Positions 7,412 to 15,713 of a DNA stretch of 39,721 bases are shown one piece after another. The stretch spans positions 1 through 39,721 of the forward strand of contig NZ_LJBR01000366.1 of the NCBI RefSeq assembly GCF_001282115.1, written 5' to 3'. Under the pieces are notes generated by a model that was given only the letters and a program-made list of their open reading frames with translations, did no database searches and was not told where the DNA came from. Numbering within the stretch: position 1 is the stretch's first letter; every line of letters begins with the position of its first letter. Origin of the DNA: Streptomyces sp. NRRL B-24085 (lineage in GTDB: Bacteria > Actinomycetota > Actinomycetes > Streptomycetales > Streptomycetaceae). Both the position numbers and the translations under genes were made by a program.

Positions 7412-8866
7412 ATGTCCTCCATCGAGATCGAACCCGGGCGGTTGTTCGTGGGCGGCCAGTGGCGCGAGGCCGCCGACGGCGCCCGCACCGAGGTGGTCGA
7501 CCCGTCCCGGGGCGCGGTCCTCACCACCGTCGCGGAGGCCGGCGCCGCCGACGTGGACGCGGCCGTCCGCGCCGCCCGGGACGCCTTCGACGACGGCGCC
7601 TGGTCGGGCCTCAGCGGCCGCGAGCGTGGCCGGATCCTGCACCGGGTCGCCGAGCTGATCCGCGAGAACGCCGACGACCTCGCCCAACTGGAGAGCCTCG
7701 ACGTCGGCAAGCCGATCTCGCTGTGCCACGCCGTGGACGTGACCAACGCGGCCAACGACTACGAGCACTTCGCGGCCCTCGCCCACTCCCTGGACGGCGC
7801 CGTCCGCAACACCCCCATGAACGCCCTCGCCTACACCAGACGCGAACCGCTCGGCGTGGTCGCCGCGATCACCCCCTTCAACTTCCCGCTCATCCTCGCC
7901 GGTTCCAAGATCGGCCCCGCCCTCGCCGCCGGCAACACGGTCGTGCACAAGCCGGCCGACGAGACCCCGCTCAGTGCCCTCTATATGGCCTCACTGCTCC
8001 AGCGGGCCGGTGTCCCGGACGGGGTCGTCAACGTCGTCACCGGCGCCGGGCCGGTGGCCGGCGAGGCCCTGCTGCGCCACCGGGGGATCGACAAGGTCGC
8101 CTTCACCGGCTCCACCGCGATCGGCCGGCACGTGGCCGCGACCGCAGGTGAGGCCCTCAAGCCCGTCACCATGGAGCTCGGCGGCAACGCGGCCAACATC
8201 GTCTTCGAGGACGCCGACCTGGAGAAGGCGGTCGGCGCGATCATCAAGGCGTTCGTCTTCAACACCGGCCAGTTCTGCATGGGCGGCCCGCGCCTGCTCG
8301 TGGCGCGCCCGGTCTACAGCACCCTGCTGGGCATCCTCGCCGACGCCGTGCCCGGCGTACCGGTCGGCGACCCGCGCGATCCCGGGACCGTCGTCGGTCC
8401 GATGGCGGGGGAGAAGCACCTGAAGAAGGTCGAGGAGTACGTCGACCTGGCCCGCAAGGAGGGCGGCCGGATCGTCTGCGGCGGTGAACGCCTGGATCTC
8501 GACGGCGGCTTCTACTACCGGCCCACCGTGATCGCCGACCTGTCCAACGACTCCCGCGTCGTACAGGAGGAGATCTTCGGCCCGGTCCTGACCGTGCAGC
8601 CCTTCGACACCGAGGACGAGGCCGTCGCGCTCGCCAACTCCACACCGTACGGCCTGGCTTCGGGCGTCCAGACGACCAACCTCGCCCGGGCGCACCGGAT
8701 CGCCGACCGGCTCCAGGCGGGCATCGTCTGGGTCAACGACTGGGCGATGCTCGACCCCGCGGTGCCCTTCGGCGGGGTCAAGGACTCCGGCTACGGGCGT
8801 GAGTACGGCCCCGAGGCGCTCGACGCCTACACCAAGGTCAAGTCCGTCGTCGTCTCGCTCGACTGA
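7412..8866 (+). CDS. NAD(P)-dependent aldehyde dehydrogenase
   Basis: A full-length ALDH of 484 residues that oxidises an aldehyde to the acid. The catalytic Cys289 is in NTGQFCMGG, and the general base Glu255 is in MELGGN. The cofactor-binding segments (ITPFNFPL, NTVVHKPADETP, FTGSTAIG) and the C-terminal EEIFGPVL motif are all present. GAGGAG lies seven bases before the ATG. It is followed 23 bases later by a zinc alcohol dehydrogenase; together they would take an alcohol to a carboxylate in two steps. The MarR protein upstream is the likely regulator. The substrate is unknown. Confidence 0.95.
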   Translation: MSSIEIEPGRLFVGGQWREAADGARTEVVDPSRGAVLTTVAEAGAADVDAAVRAARDAFDDGAWSGLSGRERGRILHRVAELIRENADDLAQLESLDVGKPISLCHAVDVTNAANDYEHFAALAHSLDGAVRNTPMNALAYTRREPLGVVAAITPFNFPLILAGSKIGPALAAGNTVVHKPADETPLSALYMASLLQRAGVPDGVVNVVTGAGPVAGEALLRHRGIDKVAFTGSTAIGRHVAATAGEALKPVTMELGGNAANIVFEDADLEKAVGAIIKAFVFNTGQFCMGGPRLLVARPVYSTLLGILADAVPGVPVGDPRDPGTVVGPMAGEKHLKKVEEYVDLARKEGGRIVCGGERLDLDGGFYYRPTVIADLSNDSRVVQEEIFGPVLTVQPFDTEDEAVALANSTPYGLASGVQTTNLARAHRIADRLQAGIVWVNDWAMLDPAVPFGGVKDSGYGREYGPEALDAYTKVKSVVVSLD

Positions 8867-8889
8867 GCGCCCGCAGAGGAGTTCGTACG

Positions 8890-9996
8890 ATGTCCATCAC
8901 CACCCGTGCCGCAGTGGTCGAGTCCGGCGGCGCGCCCTTCACCCTCTCCGACGTCACCCTCGACGAACCGGGACCCCGTGAGGCGCTCGTCCGCATGGTC
9001 GCCACCGGCCTGTGCCACACCGACCTCGGCGTGGCGAGCGGGGGACTGCCCTTCCCGCTGCCCGGAGTTCTCGGGCACGAGGGTGCGGGAGTCGTCGAGG
9101 CCGTGGGTTCCGCCGTCACCGGTGTGACCCCCGGCGACCATGTCGTGCTGTCGTTCACCTCCTGCGGCGACTGCCGCAACTGCGCCGGCGGACACCCCGC
9201 CTACTGCGCGACCTGGCTGCCGCTGAACCTCCTCGGCGGCCGCCGATCCGACGGCACCAGCACCATCAGCCGGGACGGCGAACCCCTCGGCGGACACTTC
9301 TTCGGCCAGTCCTCCTTCGCCGAGCGCGCCCTGGTCGACGAGCGCAGCCTCGTCAAGGTCGACCCGGAGGTGCCGCTGGAGTCCGTCGCCCCGCTCGGCT
9401 GCGGAGTGCAGACCGGAGTCGGTGCCGTGTGGAACGTACTGAAGCCGGTCACCGGCTCCACGATCGTCGTCCTCGGCGCCGGAGCCGTCGGCCTGTCCGC
9501 GGTCATGGCCGCCGCTCTCACCCCGGCCACGACGATCGTCGCCGTCGACCGGGTCGGTGAACGCCTCACCCTGGCGCGGGAGTTGGGTGCCACCCACACC
9601 GTCGACGCGGCCGGGGAGAACCTCGGCGAGGCCCTGGCCGCGATCACCGGCGGGCAGGGCGCGGACGGTGTCGTGGAGACCACGGGCAACGTGAGCGTGC
9701 TGCGCCAGGGCGTCGACGCGCTCGGCGCCCGCGGCACGCTGGTCGTCGTCGGCGCCCCGCCCTTCGGCACCGAGGTCTCCCTCGACGTCAACGGACTGCT
9801 CGGCGGCAAGCGGGTCGTCGGACTCACCCTCGGCGACGCCGAGACGCAGAGCTTCATCCCCGCCCTGGTCCGCCTCGTGAAGGAAGGCCGGCTCCCGCTG
9901 CACCGCCTGATCAGCGTCTATCCGTTCGCGGACATCGACCAGGCGGTGCGGGACATGGCCGCGGGCAAGGCGATCAAGCCCGTGCTGATGTTCTGA
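8890..9996 (+). CDS. Zinc-dependent alcohol dehydrogenase (aryl-alcohol type)
   Basis: A 368-residue medium-chain dehydrogenase. Catalytic zinc ligands are Cys42 (TGLCHTD), His63 (GHEGAG) and the Cys of LGCGVQTG. Structural zinc is held by the four Cys of the CGDCRNCAGGHPAYC segment. The Rossmann motif is VVLGAGAVG, followed by an Asp (VAVD) that favours NAD+. The overall pattern resembles benzyl/aryl-alcohol dehydrogenases. RBS AGAGGAG lies upstream of the ATG. The gene is co-transcribed with the preceding ALDH and probably supplies its aldehyde. It converges on the quinone-reductase-like gene eight bases downstream. Confidence 0.93.
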   Translation: MSITTRAAVVESGGAPFTLSDVTLDEPGPREALVRMVATGLCHTDLGVASGGLPFPLPGVLGHEGAGVVEAVGSAVTGVTPGDHVVLSFTSCGDCRNCAGGHPAYCATWLPLNLLGGRRSDGTSTISRDGEPLGGHFFGQSSFAERALVDERSLVKVDPEVPLESVAPLGCGVQTGVGAVWNVLKPVTGSTIVVLGAGAVGLSAVMAAALTPATTIVAVDRVGERLTLARELGATHTVDAAGENLGEALAAITGGQGADGVVETTGNVSVLRQGVDALGARGTLVVVGAPPFGTEVSLDVNGLLGGKRVVGLTLGDAETQSFIPALVRLVKEGRLPLHRLISVYPFADIDQAVRDMAAGKAIKPVLMF

Positions 9997-10004
9997 GCCC
10001 GGGG

Positions 10005-10961
10005 TCAGTCCGTCACCAGGACCAGCTTCCCCTTCGTCCGGCCGGTGTCGCCCAGCGCATGCGCCTCGGCGGCATCGGCCAGCGGGAAGGTGCCCGCGAC
10101 GGTGGGCCGCAGCTCGCCCTTCTCGACCAGCTCGGCGATCGCCTCCATCCCCGCCCGGTCGGCGTCCACGAGCATGCGCACGGCCCGCACCCCGAGCCGC
10201 TCGGCCTCCTCGCCGAACTCGTCCGAGCCGACCGGCAGGATCGACACCACGATCCCGCCCGGCCGCAGCACCCGCAGCGAACGCACGGACGTCTCGCCGC
10301 CGAGCGTGTCCAGCACGACGTCCACGTCCTTCACCGCCTCGGCGAAGTCCGTCTCCCGGTAGTCGATCACCTCGTCCGCGCCCAGTTCGCGCAGGAAGTC
10401 GTGCTTGCCCGCGCTCGCGGTGCCGATCACATGGGCGCCCAGCGCCTTGGCGATCTGCACGGCCACATGGCCCACCCCGCCGGCCGCGGCGTGGATCAGC
10501 ACCCGCTGTCCGGGCCGCAGTCCGGCGTTCTCGACCAGCGCCTGCCACGCGGTCAGCGACACGAGGGGCAGCGCGCCGGCCTGGACGTGGTCGATCGAAG
10601 CCGGCTTGTGCGTGAGGGCGCGCACGGGCGCGATCACGTACTCGGCGTGCGAGCCATGGCCCCACGGGTAGGGCAGCATGCCGAACACCTCGTCACCCGG
10701 CTCGAAGGCCGCGACGCCGATGCCGACCGCCTCGACCACGCCGGAGACGTCCCAGCCGAGGACGAACGGCGGCTCGCCGAGGAAGCCGCCGGTGGCGCGG
10801 TGCTTCCAGTCGGTCGGGTTCAGGCCGGCGGCCCGGACCCGGACCAGCACCTGGTTCGGTCGCGGCGCGGGGCGTTCGACCTCGATCTCCTGGAGGACCT
10901 CGGGACCGCCGAGAGTGTCCTGGCTGATGGCTCGCATGGTGTTCACAGTGCTCATGGTCAT
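10005..10961 (-). CDS. NADP-dependent zinc-free MDR oxidoreductase (quinone reductase-like)
   Basis: A 318-residue medium-chain reductase of the quinone oxidoreductase group. The nucleotide motif is AAAGGVGHVAVQIAKALGA, and GLNPTDWKHRATGG replaces the zinc-site region of true alcohol dehydrogenases. Such enzymes reduce quinones or activated alkenes with NADPH. The first ATG (10961) is only four bases from AGG, while the third residue Met (10955) has a better spacing, so the start is uncertain by two residues. It is divergent from a GlxA-type regulator across 65 bases that contain a palindrome, which makes it that regulator's probable target. Confidence 0.9.
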   Translation of the reverse strand: MTMSTVNTMRAISQDTLGGPEVLQEIEVERPAPRPNQVLVRVRAAGLNPTDWKHRATGGFLGEPPFVLGWDVSGVVEAVGIGVAAFEPGDEVFGMLPYPWGHGSHAEYVIAPVRALTHKPASIDHVQAGALPLVSLTAWQALVENAGLRPGQRVLIHAAAGGVGHVAVQIAKALGAHVIGTASAGKHDFLRELGADEVIDYRETDFAEAVKDVDVVLDTLGGETSVRSLRVLRPGGIVVSILPVGSDEFGEEAERLGVRAVRMLVDADRAGMEAIAELVEKGELRPTVAGTFPLADAAEAHALGDTGRTKGKLVLVTD

Positions 10962-10992
10962 TCAGCCTGCCCGGCTCCGCCCGTCCGGGAAA

Positions 10993-11006
10993 TGGCATGA
11001 TTGCCA
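10993..11006. promoter_or_regulatory. Palindromic AraC/AdpA-like box
   Basis: TGGCATGATTGCCA has arms TGGCA/TGCCA with a 4-base centre and lies between divergent genes. Its left ten bases match the published AdpA consensus TGGCSNGWWY at nine of ten positions. The neighbouring regulator has the AdpA architecture, so autoregulation and control of the oxidoreductase are plausible. Confidence 0.55.
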
Positions 11007-11026
11007 AGCTTCGATAGGATCGTGCC

Positions 11027-11986
11027 ATGCGACATGTGCAGCGGACCGAGCGGGTCGTGGTGCTGGCCCTGGACGGCGTCTACCCCTTCGAGCTGGGCAT
11101 CCCCAGCCGGATCCTCGGCGCCGCCGACGGCCGCTACGAGGTGCTGACCTGTTCGGTCGACGGCCGACCGGTGCGCACCAACGCCGACTTCACCATCGGC
11201 GTGGAACACGGACCCGAGATCCTCGCCACGGCCGACACCGTGGTGATCACACCCGTCGCGGCGGAGCGGATGCCCGTCGAGCTCCCGGAGGAGGTGCGCA
11301 AGGCGCTCGCCCTCATCCGCCCCGACGCCCGGATCGTCTCCATCTGCACCGGCGCCTTCGTGCTCGCCGCGGCCGGTCTCCTGGAGGGCCGCCGGGCGAC
11401 CACCCACTGGCAGCTCGCCGACCACTTCCGGCGCCTGTACCCGCACGTCGACCTCGATCCCGACGTGCTCTTCGTCGACGACGACCGCATCCTCACCTCG
11501 GCCGGAGCCGCCTCCGGCGTGGACATCTGCCTGCACCTCGTCCGCAAGGACCACGGCAGCGAACTCGCCAACACCGTCGCCCGGCGCTGTGTGGTCCCGC
11601 CGTTCCGGGACGGCGGCCAGGCCCAGTACATCGAGCAGCCCGTCCCGGAGCAGGGCGCCGCGAGCACGGCCGCCACCCGGGCCTGGGCGCTGGAACGCCT
11701 CGACGAGCCCCTGACCCTGGGCGAGCTCGCCGCCCACGCCCGGATGAGCCTGCGCACCTTCGCCCGCCGCTTCAACGACGAGGTCGGTCTCAGCCCCGGC
11801 CGCTGGCTGATCCAGCAGCGCGTGGTCCGGGCCCGGCACCTCCTGGAGTCCAGCGATCTGTCGGTCGACCAGATCGCCGCCCGCGTCGGCTTCGCCACGG
11901 GAGCGTCCCTGCGCCAGCACCTCCACGCGGCGATCGGGGTCTCCCCGCAGGTCTACCGGCGCACCTTCCAGACGGCGGCCCGCTGA
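11027..11986 (+). CDS. GlxA/AdpA-type transcriptional regulator
   Basis: The 319-residue regulator has an N-terminal DJ-1/PfpI (glutamine amidotransferase-like) domain (about 8-175) with VSICTGAFVLAAAGLLEGR, including the nucleophile-elbow Cys. Its C-terminal AraC double helix-turn-helix (about 220-318) contains LAAHARMSLRTFARRFNDEV and IAARVGFATGASLRQHLHAA. This is the AdpA/GlxA layout; the PfpI domain is usually non-enzymatic and senses a ligand or dimerises. AGGA lies eight bases before the ATG. It is divergent from an oxidoreductase gene with a TGGCA palindrome between them. It is shorter than AdpA itself and is not adpA by context. Confidence 0.92.
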   Translation: MRHVQRTERVVVLALDGVYPFELGIPSRILGAADGRYEVLTCSVDGRPVRTNADFTIGVEHGPEILATADTVVITPVAAERMPVELPEEVRKALALIRPDARIVSICTGAFVLAAAGLLEGRRATTHWQLADHFRRLYPHVDLDPDVLFVDDDRILTSAGAASGVDICLHLVRKDHGSELANTVARRCVVPPFRDGGQAQYIEQPVPEQGAASTAATRAWALERLDEPLTLGELAAHARMSLRTFARRFNDEVGLSPGRWLIQQRVVRARHLLESSDLSVDQIAARVGFATGASLRQHLHAAIGVSPQVYRRTFQTAAR

Positions 11987-12047
11987 ACGTTCCCGGCCGT
12001 CCCGGCGTCGAAGGATCATGAAGGCGGACGGTGTACAGGGGGCGGGC

Positions 12048-12884
12048 ATGCGCGGAGGGCTGTGGGTGGCACTGGCGGCCGTGGCCATGACGACGGTGGG
12101 CTGTGCGTCGGGAGAGGGCCTGGTGATCGAGGGCGACGCACCGGCCACCGTCTACGACGGACCGATGCACGTCCCCACCGAGGAACTGGACGAGCACACA
12201 CCGCGGGCGCTGCGGATCGTCTCGGGGGCCGCCGGACGGGCCCTGGAGTGCACGGGGGAGATCCACAACGGCAACGGCCCCGACGGCTGGAGCAAGGACG
12301 ACGGCGGGGACGGTCCGGAGGAGGGACTGCAGCTGTACTTCGACCTGTTCGACCCGGGCGAGCCCCGCTCCGGCTACCGCGTGGAGCGCCGGGAGGCGGA
12401 CCGCGTCCTGTACTCCTACGACGTCGGCGGCCGGACCAAGGTGGCCGTCGTGGTCGCCAAGGACCAGCAGAACAGGCCCGGTTGGGGCCCGGAGACCAGC
12501 GCGTCCTGCGACCCCTCCGAACTCCCCGCCGAGTGGACGGCCTCCCACGGCTACGAGATCTGGACCGACCGCGCGGGTGAGCGGGTGCCGACCACTGAGG
12601 TGGCCAGCGGCCCGGGAGACGACCACTGCGGCTGGACGGAGGTGCACTTCCTCCACCTCGGAGCGCGGACGTACGCCCGTGATCCGGAGGGCCTGCTCGA
12701 ACCAGGCATGCTCACCGCGCCCTACGAGAGCTCGGCCACCGTCCCGGCGGACGCCCGCGACACCGGATACCGGTACGAGAGCCAGGAGTTGCTGGTGGCC
12801 GACAACCGGCGGACGGCGTACGTCCGCACCCCCGACGGTGTGGAGGCCTGGCCCCTGCTCAAGGAACAAGTGGCCTGCAAGTGA
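12048..12884 (+). CDS. Putative lipoprotein of unknown function
   Basis: A 278-residue protein with a lipoprotein signal (MRGGLWVALAAVAMTTVGC) and a lipobox ending at Cys19. The mature part is acidic and has several Cys (about five), probably in disulfides outside the membrane; no family is recognised. The ATG at 12048 follows AGGGGGCGGGC; an alternative ATG at 12018 would add ten residues and has AAGGA only a few bases away, so the start is not certain. It stands between the GlxA-type regulator and a convergent tetR gene. No function should be inferred. Confidence 0.7.
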   Translation: MRGGLWVALAAVAMTTVGCASGEGLVIEGDAPATVYDGPMHVPTEELDEHTPRALRIVSGAAGRALECTGEIHNGNGPDGWSKDDGGDGPEEGLQLYFDLFDPGEPRSGYRVERREADRVLYSYDVGGRTKVAVVVAKDQQNRPGWGPETSASCDPSELPAEWTASHGYEIWTDRAGERVPTTEVASGPGDDHCGWTEVHFLHLGARTYARDPEGLLEPGMLTAPYESSATVPADARDTGYRYESQELLVADNRRTAYVRTPDGVEAWPLLKEQVACK

Positions 12885-12891
12885 GCCGAGT

Positions 12892-13455
12892 TCACCGGCT
12901 GGCGTGCAGCGCGACCAGCAACTGCCAGACCTGGTCGGCGATGTCGGACGCGTCGCCGTCGAGCAGGCCGTGCAGCCAGTCGGCGAGGACGCCGGCGAAG
13001 GTGGCGGCGACCGCCGAGGCGACCAGCGGGGCGTCGGCGGCGCCCGCGAGCTCGCGCTCCCGCAGGCTGTAGGCCCGCAGGTCCCGGTGCAGCACGCGGC
13101 CCAGCGGTCCGCCGCCGCCCGGAGCGAGCAGGGACCGGTACAGGGCGGTGTGCGGGGTGAGCGAGGCGAAGAACTCCGCGAGCGCGGGCGGCGCGTGCAC
13201 CGGGTCGGGCCGCCCGCGCCAGGCGTGCAGAGCCTCCACGGCGTCCCGTACGACGTCCGCGCAGGCGTCGACGGCGAGCGCCTCCAGGCTGTCGTAGTGC
13301 ACGTAGAAGGTGGCCCGGCCGACCCCGGCCCGGCGCACCAGCGCGGCCACGCCGACCTCCTCCAGCGGCCGCTCGGCGCACTCCGCGAGCAGGACCTCCC
13401 GCAGCTTCGCCCGGGTGCGGGCCGCCCGCGGGTCCTCGGGGGCGGGGCGGGTCAC
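12892..13455 (-). CDS. TetR family regulator coupled to DUF1304 gene
   Basis: A 187-residue TetR protein. The N-terminal DNA-binding region has VAALVRRAGVGRATFYVHYDSLEAL (about 40-64), and the remainder is the helical ligand/dimer domain. The start is a GTG whose last bases overlap the stop of the upstream DUF1304 gene (GTGA at 13455-13452), so translation is coupled. The pair is preceded by two identical-type palindromes at 13832-13866, which are the likely operators. It would repress its own operon and possibly the divergent GNAT gene. The ligand is unknown. Confidence 0.9.
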   Translation of the reverse strand: MTRPAPEDPRAARTRAKLREVLLAECAERPLEEVGVAALVRRAGVGRATFYVHYDSLEALAVDACADVVRDAVEALHAWRGRPDPVHAPPALAEFFASLTPHTALYRSLLAPGGGGPLGRVLHRDLRAYSLRERELAGAADAPLVASAVAATFAGVLADWLHGLLDGDASDIADQVWQLLVALHASR

Positions 13456-13814
13456 CGCGCGAGGAGGACGGCGGCCAGGGCGAGCGCGCCCGGCAACGCC
13501 TGCGCGGCGAGGATCCGGACGTTGGCGGTGACGGCGCCGTACACGCCCGCGACGATCACGCAGACCAGGAAGAACACCTGCGCCCGGAAACCGGTCGGGT
13601 CCGCGGCTGCCAGACCCCACACCAGGCCCGCCGCGAGGAAGCCGTTGTAGAGCCCCTGGTTGGCCGCCATGGCGGCGGTGGCCCGGGCCATCTCCCGGTC
13701 GAAGCCGTGGAAGGACATCCCAGGCTTCCGCTGCCACAGGAACATCTCCATCACCAGGATGTACACGTGCAGCGCCGCCACCAGGCCGACCAGCACGTTC
13801 GCCAGGATCTCCAT
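13452..13814 (-). CDS. DUF1304 family membrane protein
   Basis: A 120-residue protein with four predicted transmembrane helices (about 4-26, 46-68, 75-95 and 100-119). The conserved family segment WQRKPGMSFHGFD is followed by NQGLYNGFLAAGL. DUF1304 proteins are small membrane proteins of unknown function, often next to regulators. AGGGGA lies before the ATG. Its stop overlaps the start codon of the tetR gene, so both are made from one transcript. The TetR partner suggests a substrate- or stress-induced role, perhaps in transport, but that is inference. Confidence 0.88.
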   Translation of the reverse strand: MEILANVLVGLVAALHVYILVMEMFLWQRKPGMSFHGFDREMARATAAMAANQGLYNGFLAAGLVWGLAAADPTGFRAQVFFLVCVIVAGVYGAVTANVRILAAQALPGALALAAVLLAR

Positions 13815-13831
13815 CAGCTTCCCCTACTTCT

Positions 13832-13866
13832 TGGACGTGTGTCCACTATAGCTGGACATCCGTCCA
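13832..13866. promoter_or_regulatory. Two tandem TetR operators around a -10 box
   Basis: TGGACgtgtGTCCA (13832-13845) and TGGACatccGTCCA (13853-13866) share the form TGGAC-N4-GTCCA. Their centres are 21 bases apart, two helical turns. Between them, read on the minus strand, is TATAGT, a good -10 for the DUF1304-tetR operon. The inner halves also form TGTCCA-N7-TGGACA. Cooperative binding of two TetR dimers would cover the promoter. Confidence 0.75.
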
Positions 13867-13905
13867 GGAAATCTGCTGTCAGTGTCAGCCGCTAGCGTGC
13901 GGGCC

Positions 13906-14439
13906 ATGACCACCGACGAAGGCCTCACCGTCCGCCGCGCCCGTCCCGACGACATTCCGGGGCTCGTCGCCTCCAGCGCGGGCCTGTTCGCCGAGGACGC
14001 CGGGACCAGGGACCCGAGCGTCGACATCGGCTGGCCGCGCGAGCACGGGGCGGCCTCCTTCACGGCGGCCCTGGCGGACCCGGCCCGGCTCGTCCTGGTG
14101 GTGGCGCACGGCGGCGAGGTCGTGGGACACCTGACCGGCTCCCTGACCGAACCCTCGGCCGTGCGACCCGTCAGGTCGGCCACGCTGCAAGGCCTGTACG
14201 TCCGCCCGGCCCACCGGCGCGCCCGCGTCGGCGCCCGCCTGGTGGCGGAGTTCCTGGCCTGGGCCGAGGACCAGGGGGCGCGGCAGGCGGAGGTCGCCGC
14301 CTACTCGGCCAACCCGGAGGCGATCCGCTTCTACGAACGCCAGGGGTTCGGCGCCCACGCCGTGACGCTGCGGCACGCCCTGGGGCGAAAGAAGGAGGCG
14401 GAACCCGGGGCGAACGACCAGACTGATCACGACAGTTGA
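13906..14439 (+). CDS. GNAT family N-acetyltransferase
   Basis: The 177-residue protein transfers an acetyl group from acetyl-CoA to an unknown amine. The acetyl-CoA loop is seen in LYVRPAHRRARVGARLVAEF (R-x-x-x-G-x-A), and the C-terminal strand NPEAIRFYERQGF is typical. ATG 13906 is chosen; an upstream start at 13882 has no ribosome binding site. TAGCGT (13893-13898) ends seven bases before the ATG, as in leaderless streptomycete transcripts. It is divergent from the DUF1304-tetR operon, whose operators lie just upstream, so the same TetR may control it. A PPOX gene follows after 25 bases. Confidence 0.88.
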   Translation: MTTDEGLTVRRARPDDIPGLVASSAGLFAEDAGTRDPSVDIGWPREHGAASFTAALADPARLVLVVAHGGEVVGHLTGSLTEPSAVRPVRSATLQGLYVRPAHRRARVGARLVAEFLAWAEDQGARQAEVAAYSANPEAIRFYERQGFGAHAVTLRHALGRKKEAEPGANDQTDHDS

Positions 14440-14464
14440 CGAGCCGCCAGGAGGACCTACGCCG

Positions 14465-14932
14465 ATGGCCCCGCAGCCACCCCGCCCCGCGAAGCAGCGC
14501 AAGCAGGACACCCTGCACCGACTGGAGCACGACGAGGACGTCTGGGTCGCCACGGCCCCGGACGACGCCTCGGGGGTGCCGTACCTCGTCCCGCTCTCGT
14601 TCCTCTGGGACGGCTCCGTGCTCCTCCTCGCGACCCCCGAGGCCAGTCCCACCGGCCGGAACCTGAAGGCGACCGGCCGGGTGCGGCTCGGTCTCGGACC
14701 CACCCGGGACGTCGTGATGATCGAAGGGACCGTGGACACCGTCACCCAGGACGAGTTGAGCCAGGAGGAGGGGGACCGGTTCGCCGGGCGGACCGGCTTC
14801 GACCCCCGGCAACTCACCACGCCCTACCTGTACTTCCGCGTCCACCCGCGACGCGTGCAGGCCTGGCGGGAGGCGAACGAACTCACAGGGCGCGAGCTGA
14901 TGCGGGACGGACGGTGGCTGGCCGCCGACTGA
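14465..14932 (+). CDS. Pyridoxamine 5'-phosphate oxidase-fold (PPOX) protein
   Basis: A 155-residue split-barrel flavin or F420 protein. Features are the N-terminal strand VWVATAPDDASGVPYLVPLSF, the ASPTGRNLKATGRVRLGLG segment that contacts the cofactor phosphate, and a C-terminal YFRVHPRRVQAWRE. Members bind FMN or F420; the substrate cannot be told from sequence. AGGAGG lies 12 bases before the ATG, rather far. The gene follows the GNAT gene closely and is probably in the same operon, with a VOC protein gene 78 bases downstream. Confidence 0.87.
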   Translation: MAPQPPRPAKQRKQDTLHRLEHDEDVWVATAPDDASGVPYLVPLSFLWDGSVLLLATPEASPTGRNLKATGRVRLGLGPTRDVVMIEGTVDTVTQDELSQEEGDRFAGRTGFDPRQLTTPYLYFRVHPRRVQAWREANELTGRELMRDGRWLAAD

Positions 14933-15010
14933 ATCGGCCGTGCCGGGATATCCGCAAGGTACAGGGCCGCGGGGCGTCGACACCCCGTGGCCGGACCCTT
15001 CGGAGGAGAC

Positions 15011-15403
15011 ATGGCACTGGTGAAAGCGGGGGTCGTGGTGCTCGACTGTGCCGAGCCCGAGAAGCTCGCCGTGTTCTACAAGGAGCTGCTGGCGGCCGAG
15101 GAGACCGACGCGACCGCGAACCGCGTGGAGATCAGGGGAGCGGACGGGTTCCGGCTGGCATTCCGCCGCGACGTGAACGCCACACCGCCGAGCTGGCCCC
15201 GCCCCGAGAACTCCCTCCAGGCCCACATCGACTTCGTGGTGGAGGACCTGGACGAGGTGGAGCGCAAGGTGGTGGAGCTCGGAGGACGCCCCCTGGAGAC
15301 GAAGGACGCGGCGGGGCCGTTCGAGGAACGCGGATACGCCGACCCCGCCGGACACTCCTTCACCCTGCGCCTGGTCGCCTCGACGGCGCCCAAGCAGGGC
15401 TGA
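15011..15403 (+). CDS. VOC family (glyoxalase-like) protein
   Basis: The 130-residue protein is a single vicinal-oxygen-chelate module pair: the first half (VVVLDCAEPEKLAVFYKELL) and the second half (HIDFVVEDLDEVERKVVELG, then YADPAGHSFTLRL). Such proteins are often metal-dependent dioxygenases, isomerases or antibiotic-binding proteins. His and Glu positions consistent with metal binding are present but not proven. The ATG at 15011 has GGAGGAG directly upstream. It probably ends the GNAT-PPOX-VOC operon. Its stop is one base from the stop of the convergent DUF4235 gene. Confidence 0.85.
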   Translation: MALVKAGVVVLDCAEPEKLAVFYKELLAAEETDATANRVEIRGADGFRLAFRRDVNATPPSWPRPENSLQAHIDFVVEDLDEVERKVVELGGRPLETKDAAGPFEERGYADPAGHSFTLRLVASTAPKQG

Positions 15404-15404
15404 G

Positions 15405-15701
15405 TCAGTCGCGGCCGCCCTTGTCGTCGGCCGGCCAGACCCCGGTGGAGCGTTCGATGGCCGTGGCGCCCGCGCGGTCCACCGCGCTGCGGACCACGGC
15501 GAAAATGGCGCCCTGGACCGCCGCGGCCAGCAGGATCTCCCCCCAGCCGCGGTCACGGTCCAGGGCGTCGGGCGCGTTGTCCTCATGACGGATCGCCTTC
15601 CAGGTCTTCTGGAAGGCCAGTCCGGCCACCGTTCCGCTCGTCCAGCCCAGGACGAAGCCGAGGGGCTTGTAGGCGAGGGGCAGCTTCTTCTTCTTGGCCA
15701 T
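15405..15701 (-). CDS. DUF4235 family membrane protein
   Basis: A small protein of 98 residues with a Lys-rich N-terminus (MAKKKKLPLAYKP), a first hydrophobic segment (about 13-30) and a second one (about 53-71, ILLAAAVQGAIFAVVRSAVD). DUF4235 proteins are short actinobacterial membrane proteins with no known role. AAGGAGA lies upstream of the ATG. It follows the hydroquinone-reductase-like gene by 28 bases, most of which are a 7-bp tandem repeat, so the two are probably co-transcribed. Confidence 0.87.
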   Translation of the reverse strand: MAKKKKLPLAYKPLGFVLGWTSGTVAGLAFQKTWKAIRHEDNAPDALDRDRGWGEILLAAAVQGAIFAVVRSAVDRAGATAIERSTGVWPADDKGGRD

Positions 15702-15713
15702 GGCAGTCTCCTT

